From: Calditrichota bacterium
GTDB taxonomy: Bacteria; Calditrichota; Calditrichia; RBG-13-44-9
Reading direction: 5' to 3'
Length of the DNA: 25,589 nt
Assembly: GCA_024276455.1 (NCBI GenBank)
Contig: JAJRXE010000006.1
Span: 1-25,589 of the forward strand
In this document: positions 14,291 through 21,826 of the stretch, one piece after another
Layout of the letters: each line of letters begins with the position of its first letter
Position numbering within the stretch: the stretch's first letter is position 1
Position numbers and translations under genes: made by a program
The notes under the pieces: model-generated
Seen by the model: only the letters and a program-made list of their open reading frames with translations
What the model was told of the DNA's origin: nothing
Database searches by the model: none

Positions 14291-15082
14291 ATGAGATATT
14301 TACTCAGTGTGTTAATTTCTGTTATTTTACTGGTGTTCTGTTTTCAAATCTCCGAAGCAAAGTCGTACAAGGAGACGGTTAAGAAGAAGATTGAATTCGC
14401 CCCGGGTGGGAAGGTATTGGTGAAAAATACAAACGGTAGAATTGAAGTGGAAGGGTGGTCGAAAAATACGGTGTTGATTGAAGCGGTAAAAAAAGTGAAA
14501 GCCTCCGATCAGGACGAAGCCCGGGAGTATCTGGAGGAGATTAGAGTACAAATCGAGCAGCACGGGGACGAAATCCGGGTAACCACCCGCATGCCCCGCA
14601 TGTCCAATAGTTTCTGGGATTGGATTTTTGGTTCGACCGTTACCGGAGCGGTTTCTTATCGAATCAGGGTGCCTTATCAAACCCATCTTGAATTGCGAAC
14701 GACGAACGGGCGGATTGAGGTTCAGAATGTTAACGGGGAAATCGATGTCAAAGCTACCAACGGAAAAATCAAATGTGAAAACGTTTCCGGACAGGTTCGA
14801 GCGGCTACGACTAACGGTTCTGTCGAGGTGAGCTTCGACCAGGTGGAGAGCAGGAGCTCCATGTATTTCCGGACCACCAATGGCGGTATTACGGTCTTTT
14901 TGCCGGAAGGAGTGAATTGCGACATCAGCGCCACAACCACGAACGGATCCATCTCCAGCGATTTTCCTCTGGAAATAAGGGGGAAATACAATTCCAAAAA
15001 AGTAAGAGGGAAAATCAATGATGGTGGTCCGTTGTTGGAATTCCGGACCACCAATGGTAGTATTCAAATTTTGAAAAAGTGA
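14291..15082 (+). CDS. DUF4097 family exported protein with seven TNG repeats
   Basis: About 263 residues. Residues 1-23 are a signal peptide (SEA-K). The mature protein is a right-handed beta-helix-like repeat of the DUF4097 type, with seven TNG turns: NTNGRIEVEG, TTNGRIEVQN, ATNGKIKCEN, TTNGSVEV, TTNGGITV, TTNGSISS and TTNGSIQI. Family members are called putative adhesins, and many sit with bactofilin or anti-sigma genes. Role in adhesion is not demonstrated. The ATG at 14285 forms an ATGA overlap with the previous stop but leaves one base after the AAGGAGA site. The ATG at 14291 has proper 7-base spacing, so I prefer it. The gene ends 7 bp from the convergent prfB stop. Confidence 0.85.
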   Translation: MRYLLSVLISVILLVFCFQISEAKSYKETVKKKIEFAPGGKVLVKNTNGRIEVEGWSKNTVLIEAVKKVKASDQDEAREYLEEIRVQIEQHGDEIRVTTRMPRMSNSFWDWIFGSTVTGAVSYRIRVPYQTHLELRTTNGRIEVQNVNGEIDVKATNGKIKCENVSGQVRAATTNGSVEVSFDQVESRSSMYFRTTNGGITVFLPEGVNCDISATTTNGSISSDFPLEIRGKYNSKKVRGKINDGGPLLEFRTTNGSIQILKK

Positions 15083-15089
15083 GCGGTGA

Positions 15090-16197
15090 TTAATTTTCCA
15101 GTTCCGGGGCTTTTAACAGATAGGCGTAAATAAAGTCGTTGATTTCGCCGTCCATGACCCGTTGAATATCGGAGGTTTCGTGTTCGGTGCGGTGGTCTTT
15201 CACCAGGTTGTAGGGGTGGAAAACATAAGAACGAATCTGATTCCCCCAGCTAATGTCCGATTTGGTTTCTTCCAGGGCTTTTCGTTTGGCTTCTTCTTCC
15301 TCTAATTTTTTCTTGTAAAGCCGCGCCTTTAAAATTTTCAGGGCGTTGGCTTTATTTTTATGTTGGGAGCGTTCGCTCTGGCACGTTACCACAATGCCGG
15401 TGGGAAGGTGAGTGATGCGCACTGCCGAGTCGGTGCGGTTCACATGTTGCCCTCCCGCTCCGCTGGCCCGGAAGGTGTCAATGCGCAAATCGTTGGGATT
15501 AATCTCGATGGTAATGTCTTCGTCCACCTCTGGGATCACGAACACCGAAGCGAAGGAAGTGTGACGTCGTCCGCTGGCGTCGAAAGGCGAAATACGTACC
15601 AGGCGATGAACGCCGCTCTCGGATTTCAGATAGCCGAAGGCGTAGGGACCTTTGATTTCGATGGTCACGCTTTTAATTCCTGCCTCCTCGCCGGGAAGGA
15701 GGTCGAGGATCTCGGTTTTGAATTTGTTGCGGTCGGCCCACCGCAAGTACATTCGCATGAGCATTTGCGCCCAGTCCTGCGATTCGGTGCCGCCGGCGCC
15801 GGGATGAATGGTGAGAATGGCGTTCTTTTTGTCTTCCGGCAAAGAGAGTAACCCCTTTAATTCCAGAGCGCGAATTTCTTCTAACAGCTTTTGACTTTCC
15901 CGATCCAGCTCCTGCAGGGCGTCGTCGGACTCCTCTTCGTCGGTTAGCTCCAACAGCATGGCCAGATCGTCCACCTCCTTGCGGAAGCGGTGCCATTCTT
16001 TGAACTTTTCCTGACGCTCCGAAAGCGCCTTTAAAATTTCCTGTGCTTTAGCGGGATTATCCCACAACTTCGGATCGTTGGCCTTCTCTTCTAATTGTTG
16101 GATTTCTTCTTGTAGTTTCTCTATGTCAAAGATAACCTCGAAGATTTTCGAGGATCCGGTTCATTTCGGCAATGCGGTCAATAATCACTTCTTTCAT
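15090..16197 (-). CDS. prfB: Peptide chain release factor 2, with programmed +1 frameshift
   Basis: RF2 terminates translation at UGA and UAA. The first 23 codons (ATG at 16197 to 16129, reading MKEVIIDRIAEMNRILENLR-GYL) end at an in-frame TGA (16128-16126). Skipping one T continues from GAC at 16127 to the stop at 15090, giving 368 residues, the usual RF2 length. The RF2 recognition motif SPF (in RISPFDASGRRHTSF) and the catalytic GGQ (GAGGQHVNRTDSAVR) are present. The ribosome site AAAGGA lies about 8 bases before the ATG. The gene lies 42 bp downstream of the SpoIID-domain gene on the same strand. Annotation without the shift would lose about 40 N-terminal residues. Confidence 0.96.
16125..16139 (-). 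promoter_or_regulatory. prfB: prfB recoding site
   Basis: Minus-strand GAGGT-TAT-CTT-TGA-C matches the classical RF2 frameshift signal. It has an internal Shine-Dalgarno (GAGGT), a CTT slippery codon and a TGA followed by C, a poor termination context. Low RF2 lets the ribosome slip +1 and make more RF2, an autoregulatory loop. Confidence 0.95.
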
Positions 16198-16239
16198 AAC
16201 TGCGTCCTTTGGTTTTAATGCCTCGGGAAAAGGATTCCC

Positions 16240-17853
16240 TTACCCTAAGTTGATTTCGTAAATCGATTTAATGTTACAGTTCTCGAAATAGTGGTCGAGA
16301 ATTTGCTGCCAGGTGTGTCCTTTAATGGCCATAACGGCCGCTCCGGTTTTACACATGCCCACCCCGTGCCCCTGGCCGGCACCGACCAGGGTGAAAGTAA
16401 TCGGGGTGCCCACGTCGTCCAATTCTTTCTCGACCACAAAACAGGAGCTTTCCAGGTAATCCAGGGAGAGGGATTCCCGGATGTTGAGTTCGCCGCGAAT
16501 GCGGTAATTTTTCAAGCTGCCAATCAGCTCAATTTCCTTCAACCGTCCGGAGCGCCCCCGCCGCAACGGAATGATGTCGAACAGGGTTCCCACATCCTCT
16601 CCGGTCTTCTTGCGGATGATGTCCTCTAATTCTTTGCGAGTGTAGTTAACTTCCCAGCGGAAGTAGCGTTTGTACTGCTCCAGAGAGGGCGGGGCTTTAA
16701 TACCGCGCAAATTACACCAGGCATCCGGTCGGGAATGAATCCATTTGCGAACGATTTCTTCGTCCTGCAGGGTGCTGAATTCTTTTGGGACTTCCTTCCA
16801 GTCGTACTTACCGTGGAACTGGGGTGCTTCGTCAATTTCCCAGACCCCGGTGGCGTCCTCGGTGTGTCCCCCGCAAATCAGGTTAAAGTAAGCGTCGCAA
16901 ATGTTGGTCTGGGTAAAAATAACCTGCCCGCGGGTTTCTTCCACCGCCTGATCGATGTTTGGGTCTTCAAAATCCTCGCCATAGTAACGCAAACAGTGAC
17001 CCCAGTTGCACATGTCGTAGGGATCGCCCAGATGTTTGTGCCCAACCCGGGCCATTACTTCGCTGCGGCAAACAATGGCCAGGCTCTTGCTGAATTCCAG
17101 CGGCAGATCAGAACCGATTTCCGAATACACCACCCGCTTCAGGTAGGTTTCCAGAGGAATTTCGCTAATGACCATCAGCTTCCCTTTATTGTCGAAACGG
17201 AACTCAATGCTGCCGTTGAAAATCTGATCCCGATGGTGTTCTTTTTGCAGCACTTCGTCGAACGAGCGGATGTTGTACAGGCGAATTTTGGTATTCACAT
17301 CCTTGGGAACAATCTTGAAAGCGGTTTTTACTTCTCCGGAATTCTCGTACTCGGCGTCGAAAAATTCCAGGATGCCGGATGGCTTTTTAACCGTTTCCTT
17401 AATCACAGAAGGATTGAATTCCGGTTGAAAGCGTTTGAAATCCTTTTTGGCCTCCAGTTCGGTCGCGTAAGTACCGGACACCAGGATGTACTTGGTGTTG
17501 TTGTTAACCTTGCGGCCACCCAGAAAAATATCGCCACCCAGGACCTTGATGGTCACCTCGGGATCGTACCGCTGGGCCAGTTTTAATTTTTCTTCGATCC
17601 TTTCCGGATGAAACGTTTCGTACAATACCAGATGGAATTTCTCCGAGCCCGCTTTACTCTCTTTTATTTTGACTCGCCATTTCAAATCGGATTTAATATC
17701 GGGAATAATCACTTTATCCTCGGCGTTCAGAATCGAGAACTCCCCGTACACCCGGAAATCAATGAAATCCTGCCCTTCGAAAAGTCCGATACGAAAAAGC
17801 GGTTCGCCGTTGTAATCTTTTAAGTCGATTTTTTGAGTCTTGAATTCCTTCAT
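16240..17853 (-). CDS. SpoIID/LytB-domain protein with SPOR-like region, no signal peptide seen
   Basis: About 537 residues. Residues 110-145 (YILVSGTYATELEAKKDFKR) look like a SPOR-type peptidoglycan-binding segment. Residues 210-535 are a SpoIID/LytB domain. They include the EIPLETYLKRVVYSEIG block with the probable catalytic Glu near 245, DMCNWGHCLRYYG (280-291), FNLICGGHTED, and the C-terminal hallmark GQGHGVGMCKTGAAVMA (494-509). SpoIID is a lytic transglycosylase and LytB proteins enhance amidases, so a cell-wall role is expected. No hydrophobic export signal appears at either possible start, which is odd. I choose ATG 17853 (AAAGGGA upstream) over 17877. It is transcribed with prfB. 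Confidence 0.85.
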   Translation of the reverse strand: MKEFKTQKIDLKDYNGEPLFRIGLFEGQDFIDFRVYGEFSILNAEDKVIIPDIKSDLKWRVKIKESKAGSEKFHLVLYETFHPERIEEKLKLAQRYDPEVTIKVLGGDIFLGGRKVNNNTKYILVSGTYATELEAKKDFKRFQPEFNPSVIKETVKKPSGILEFFDAEYENSGEVKTAFKIVPKDVNTKIRLYNIRSFDEVLQKEHHRDQIFNGSIEFRFDNKGKLMVISEIPLETYLKRVVYSEIGSDLPLEFSKSLAIVCRSEVMARVGHKHLGDPYDMCNWGHCLRYYGEDFEDPNIDQAVEETRGQVIFTQTNICDAYFNLICGGHTEDATGVWEIDEAPQFHGKYDWKEVPKEFSTLQDEEIVRKWIHSRPDAWCNLRGIKAPPSLEQYKRYFRWEVNYTRKELEDIIRKKTGEDVGTLFDIIPLRRGRSGRLKEIELIGSLKNYRIRGELNIRESLSLDYLESSCFVVEKELDDVGTPITFTLVGAGQGHGVGMCKTGAAVMAIKGHTWQQILDHYFENCNIKSIYEINLG

Positions 17854-17885
17854 ATGATTTCCCTTTATTTTTAACAAAGTCTTTA

Positions 17886-17914
17886 AATATATTGAATTTA
17901 TTTGCTAAAATCAA
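17886..17914 (-). promoter_or_regulatory. Sigma-70-type promoter of the SpoIID-prfB pair
   Basis: On the minus strand, TTGATT (17914-17909), 17-bp spacer, TATATT (17891-17886). The start would be near 17879, about 26 bases before the ATG at 17853. Confidence 0.65.
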
Positions 17915-18231
17915 GTAACGCTGCCATCGCCTTGCCCCCGGTAACAGGGTTGGTTAAAATTTGTATTCATTTTTACCTGATTTGTTTCCCGGGCAACAAA
18001 CCCTCCGGGATGAAAAAAACGAGAGGAAAGACCGGTGAAAGACCATGATCTCTTGTAATTACCGGAAAGCACCAACCGCCGGTAATAGCTGCTATTTAGC
18101 AGAATTCAGATACGGGCGGATCCCCGGTCTAACGGAATTCCGTTGGTCAAAACGCATTCGCTTTAGCAAAAAGAACCCCCACCTTCAACTCCCGCGGAAT
18201 ATTGCGAAAGAGGAGGGCAACATTAAAAAAT
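17915..18231. other. Divergent intergenic region with three or more inverted repeats
   Basis: No credible gene. Inverted repeats are TTTGTT-N8-AACAAA near 17980, ATTACCGG (18058-18065) / CCGGTAAT (18078-18085), the tight hairpin CTGCTA-TT-TAGCAG near 18090-18103, and the 14-bp palindrome AACGGAATTCCGTT (18131-18144). None is followed by a T-run. They may be operators or a small structured RNA. The promoters of the flanking divergent operons lie at each edge. Confidence 0.4.
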
Positions 18232-18260
18232 TTGATTTCACCGCTTTAATTTGTTAAACT
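18232..18260 (+). promoter_or_regulatory. Sigma-70-type promoter of the sensor operon
   Basis: TTGATT (18232-18237), 17-bp spacer, TAAACT (18255-18260). The start would be near 18267, 20 bases before the GTG at 18287. Confidence 0.6.
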
Positions 18261-18286
18261 TAAAAATATTTTTGGGGAGTTTGTGG

Positions 18287-19930
18287 GTGAAGAGAATCTT
18301 TGCAGTCATTATTTTTTGTCTCGTATTACTCGATCCACCTGTTTTTGCCCAGCCACTTGTTATTGGGTCAGAAGCGTTTGGAGATAAATTAATTATTGGA
18401 TATGTTGGCAGTGCCCCCACTTATTTGAATCCCTACCGAATCAATAATCCCATCGAAAAGCAAATTGTTCAACTCATTTTTGGCTACGGACTGATTCAGA
18501 AACCCGATATTTTTGGAGTTCACGAAGCCCTGGTGGACCGTTTCAAATTCGACGGGCGGCGTTTCCAGGAAGGGCGGGTCTGGCAATATGTTTTGAAACG
18601 CAACATCATATTCCAGAACGGCGTCCCGTTACGAAATCGGGATGTGAAGTTTACCTTCGAGCTTTTGCGTAAATACGGGGGGTACATCCTAAATCGCAAA
18701 ATTGATTTTCGAAACATCGAACGTATTGACCTGGAAGGCGACCTGGAAATCCGGTTCGTCTTAAAAAATCCGGACAAAGATTTCGACCGGAAACTTACCG
18801 ATATTCCCATTTTGTCCCGGGTGTATTACGACGACACCAATTTAAAAAACTACACTATTTTTAAAAAGCTCAAGCCCATGGGATATGGACCGTTTTGGTA
18901 CACCCACCACGATAGTAAAAGTTACGATCTGACGGTTCATCCTCACTATGTTTTCGGGCGGGCATTTTTGAACGGGGTGCGTTTCCAGTTTTACGAAAAC
19001 GAGCAAAATCTTATTGACGATTTCATCCTGGGAAATGTGGATTTAATTGAAATTAACGAGGAAGTTACTGCTCACCGTTTGCATCAAATTTTAGGGCAAA
19101 AAATCAAAATTTTTCCGGTTCCCCGGCCGGAGAAAAAAGTGTATTTCATCCTTTTTAACCTGAACCGTTTCCCTTTAAACAGTAAGAGCGTGCGAAATGC
19201 CATCGATTTGGCCATTAATTCTCAGGAAATTGTGAACCGTTTGATTCAACCTTATGGGCATCTGGCCTACAATGTGATTGATTACACCAACAAGAATTTT
19301 TTCAAAGATTTATTTAAAAATAAGTACCAGCCGAAATTGAGCATGAATATTCTGGAAGCGGACGGATGGCAACGCCAGCCCAACCTGGGAATTTACCATC
19401 AGAACGGCCGGGAGCTGAGTTTTGAACTGGTTTACGAAAAGCAGTCGTTATTGGAAGAGAGCGTTGCCCGCGCCGTAAAAATTCACCTGGCGGAAATCGG
19501 GATCAACGTAAAACCGCGTCCGGTGGAGCATCTAATGAAACAGAACATGCTGAAAAAGCGCCTTTATTCGGCCGTCATTACCAGCTACACGTATCTGGAA
19601 GAGGATCTTTACTCGGCGGTACGGAATTTTTATTATCGAATTTTGAAAACATCCGCTTCAAACCCCAATTATATGAATACGAATCTGGAACGGCTGTTTG
19701 CGGCCGCCGAAGCCCGTCCCGAGCTTCGCAAACAGGTGCTGCAACGTTTCCAATACTACTTGCGGCAGGAGAGCCCCTGTACTTTTCTTTTTTTCAGCGA
19801 TCAGATTCTGATTGCTGTCAATGGTCGCTTTCAAGATGTGCGTCGGTCCTACCGAACATCCGGGGAATATTTTTACCGTTTGAATCCTTTCAAAGATTGG
19901 TACGTGCCTAAACCCTTGCAGAAATATTAG
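18287..19930 (+). CDS. Family 5 (peptide/nickel-type) solute-binding protein
   Basis: About 547 residues. Signal peptide VKRIFAVIIFCLVLL... with cleavage near FAQ (residue 22). The mature part follows the SBP_bac_5 plan: an opening GYVGSAPTYLNPYR strand, then LKRNIIFQNGVPLRNRDVKF, SVRNAIDLAINSQEIVN and a C-terminal lobe ending FSDQILIAVNGRF. I choose the GTG at 18287, with GGGGAG 7 bases upstream. An ATG at 18251 overlaps the promoter. No permease or ATPase genes are near. The gene lies 11 bp before a sensor kinase, so it may feed that kinase rather than a transporter. Ligand unknown; an oligopeptide is the family default. Confidence 0.85.
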   Translation: MKRIFAVIIFCLVLLDPPVFAQPLVIGSEAFGDKLIIGYVGSAPTYLNPYRINNPIEKQIVQLIFGYGLIQKPDIFGVHEALVDRFKFDGRRFQEGRVWQYVLKRNIIFQNGVPLRNRDVKFTFELLRKYGGYILNRKIDFRNIERIDLEGDLEIRFVLKNPDKDFDRKLTDIPILSRVYYDDTNLKNYTIFKKLKPMGYGPFWYTHHDSKSYDLTVHPHYVFGRAFLNGVRFQFYENEQNLIDDFILGNVDLIEINEEVTAHRLHQILGQKIKIFPVPRPEKKVYFILFNLNRFPLNSKSVRNAIDLAINSQEIVNRLIQPYGHLAYNVIDYTNKNFFKDLFKNKYQPKLSMNILEADGWQRQPNLGIYHQNGRELSFELVYEKQSLLEESVARAVKIHLAEIGINVKPRPVEHLMKQNMLKKRLYSAVITSYTYLEEDLYSAVRNFYYRILKTSASNPNYMNTNLERLFAAAEARPELRKQVLQRFQYYLRQESPCTFLFFSDQILIAVNGRFQDVRRSYRTSGEYFYRLNPFKDWYVPKPLQKY

Positions 19931-19941
19931 AAGAGCGACCC

Positions 19942-20334
19942 ATGTATTCTTTACGACTCAAGACCCGCTTGCGAATATTTAAACGCCAGGTTCGCAGATA
20001 TCTTGCCCAGAAAATTTACCGTCGAATTATTTTAAACTATGTGGGTTTGGGTGTCTTACCGATCGTGATTGTCAGTATTGTACTGATTAACCTGACGCAG
20101 GGGACGGTGCTCAGTTATTTGAATCAGCGGAATTTGGAAGCCGCCCGCCGGGCCAGCAATGAGATTTCGCTTTTCATTGAGGAGCCGCTTACCATTCTCA
20201 ATACGCTGGTGCAAACCCGCGATATCCTGGAGATGGAGCGCTTACCCAGAGCCGGATTATTAATAAAATCAAGATTGGCAATCCAATCTTTCGGAAAATC
20301 TTTGTCCTTGACCAGGCCGGTCTGGCGGTGGTAA
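19942..20334 (+). pseudogene. N-terminal piece of a frameshifted dCache histidine kinase
   Basis: This frame gives a basic cytoplasmic start, a membrane helix at about residues 29-50 (IILNYVGLGVLPIVIVSIVL) and the start of a periplasmic sensor domain up to ...DILEMER (residue 99). After that it reads unlike protein (LPRAGLLIKSRLAIQS) and stops at 20334. In the frame of the next entry the sequence continues smoothly as LTQSRIINKIKIGNPIFRKIFVLDQ-type sensor sequence from about 20241. One base is therefore missing, relative to an intact gene, between about 20236 and 20256. The gene follows the binding-protein gene by 11 bp. It could be a true lesion or a base-call error, for example CGCTT for CGCCTT. 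Confidence 0.75.
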
Positions 20335-21767
20335 CCACCAGTTTTGGGGAGGAATTGAAGGATTACAGCAAAGAAGTATTTTTCCAGGAGGTGTTAAAAG
20401 GGAAAACCTATTTCTCGCCGGTTTACTTTACCCCTTCCCGTTTGCCCGCCATTTTGGTTTCGGTACCCATTTTGAAGTACGACCGGGTGGAAGGCGCCCT
20501 GGTGGGTGAGATTGACTTGAAAAATATCTGGGAATTGGTGGATAATATTACCATTGGAAAAACCGGGAATGCGTTTTTATTGAGCGCCGAGGGAACCTTG
20601 ATTGCACACCGCGATAAGGAGCGGGTTCTGAAGAGAGAATCTTACGCAAACTACGATTTTTTCAAATCGCTGCGGGCTGGCAAAGAGGGGATTACCCATT
20701 ATCGGAGTCAGGGGCATGCCATGGTGGCGGCTTATGTTCCCATTCCGCAGTTGCACTGGGGAATTGTCATTCAGCAAACCGAGAAGGAAGCCCTGGAGCT
20801 GGCGCGGGAAATGCGGATGCGGGTGACCATTTTTGTGGCGCTAACCAGTATTCTGGCCCTGGCGCTGGCCATTACCAATGTGAAACGTATTACCCGTCCG
20901 CTGGAAATACTGGTTCGCGGAGTGCGGGAGTACGCCGGGGGCAATTTGAAGCATCGGATCGACATTCAGCGCCAGGACGAATTGGGAGAATTAGCTCAGG
21001 AATTCAATTCCATGGCAGCCGCCCTGGATAAAAACCAGCGCAGGTTGCGGCGGATGGAACAGCTGGCGGCCCTGAGCCGCTTTGCTTCCCTGGTCAGTCA
21101 CGAAATCCGCAATCCGCTGAATTCCATGAATATTAATATGCAAATTTTACGTCGACTGATCTTTCAAAAAAATCCCGATTCCGAAAAAACCCTGAAATAT
21201 CTGAACGTTATTTCCTCGGAAATTGAACGAATCAACAATCTGGTGACCAATTTTTTGGTGATTAGTCGTCCCCCGGAATTAAATTTTATCCGCACCAATA
21301 TTCACCAGATTCTGGAAGAGGTCATTGTTATTCAGGAAGGCCGGGCTCAGGCAGAGGGCATCAAGATTCACCGGAATTATACCCAGGAAGAACTTTCCGG
21401 CTTACTGGATCACAATCAGTTGAAACAGGTGTTCCACAATATCATCATCAACGCCTTCGAAGCCATGCGCGATGGAGGAACGCTGGAAATCTCCACCGAA
21501 TTGCTACGGCGGAAACACCGGGATGGCACAGTGCAACGCTTCGCTCTGATTAAGTTCAAGGATTCCGGAGGTGGTATTCCGGCTAAAAATTTGAAAGATA
21601 TTTTTGAATTCTATTACACCACCAAACGAACCGGAACCGGTCTGGGCCTGGCCATTGCGAAGCAAATTGTGGAAGGGCACAAGGGGAAAATTTACATCCA
21701 AAGCGAGGTTAACAAAGGAACCACGGTTTTTATCGAAATCCCATTAGAGGTTGAAATCTACACCTAA
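20328..21767 (+). CDS. Sensor histidine kinase, main part (continues upstream across a frameshift)
   Basis: The open frame really extends back to about 20241. With the piece at 19942 it would form a ~608-residue kinase. From 20328 come the rest of a dCache-type periplasmic sensor (SFGEELKDYSKEVFFQ, FSPVYFTPSRLP, GKTGNAFLLSAEGTLIAHRD) and a second membrane helix (VTIFVALTSILALALAI). A HAMP linker follows (RITRPLEILVRGVREYAGG, DELGELAQEFNSM). The HisKA H-box is SHEIRNPLNSM, with the phospho-acceptor His codon at 21099-21101. The ATPase boxes are LKQVFHNIIINAFEAM (N), FKDSGGGIP (G1) and GTGLGLAIAKQIVEGHKG (G2). All catalytic residues are intact. It pairs with the NtrC-type regulator 59 bp downstream. 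Confidence 0.9.
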   Translation: MVTTSFGEELKDYSKEVFFQEVLKGKTYFSPVYFTPSRLPAILVSVPILKYDRVEGALVGEIDLKNIWELVDNITIGKTGNAFLLSAEGTLIAHRDKERVLKRESYANYDFFKSLRAGKEGITHYRSQGHAMVAAYVPIPQLHWGIVIQQTEKEALELAREMRMRVTIFVALTSILALALAITNVKRITRPLEILVRGVREYAGGNLKHRIDIQRQDELGELAQEFNSMAAALDKNQRRLRRMEQLAALSRFASLVSHEIRNPLNSMNINMQILRRLIFQKNPDSEKTLKYLNVISSEIERINNLVTNFLVISRPPELNFIRTNIHQILEEVIVIQEGRAQAEGIKIHRNYTQEELSGLLDHNQLKQVFHNIIINAFEAMRDGGTLEISTELLRRKHRDGTVQRFALIKFKDSGGGIPAKNLKDIFEFYYTTKRTGTGLGLAIAKQIVEGHKGKIYIQSEVNKGTTVFIEIPLEVEIYT

Positions 21768-21826
21768 TTCTTGTTAATTTTGACCATCAGAATAAATCGA
21801 ACCCTAAAGCTCGGGAACAGAATTCT

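Noticed and set aside
14327..15067. 246-codon minus-strand open frame
   Set aside because: Antisense to the DUF4097 gene; its length comes from the repeated TNG codons on the other strand.
15090..16067. prfB as a 5'-truncated or broken gene
   Set aside because: The missing N-terminus is supplied by the programmed +1 frameshift from the ATG at 16197.
16735..17586. 283-codon plus-strand open frame
   Set aside because: Antisense to the SpoIID-domain gene, which has conserved motifs throughout.
20236..20262. Programmed -1 frameshift in the sensor kinase
   Set aside because: No X-XXY-YYZ slippery heptamer in frame and no strong stem downstream; a lesion or base-call error is simpler.
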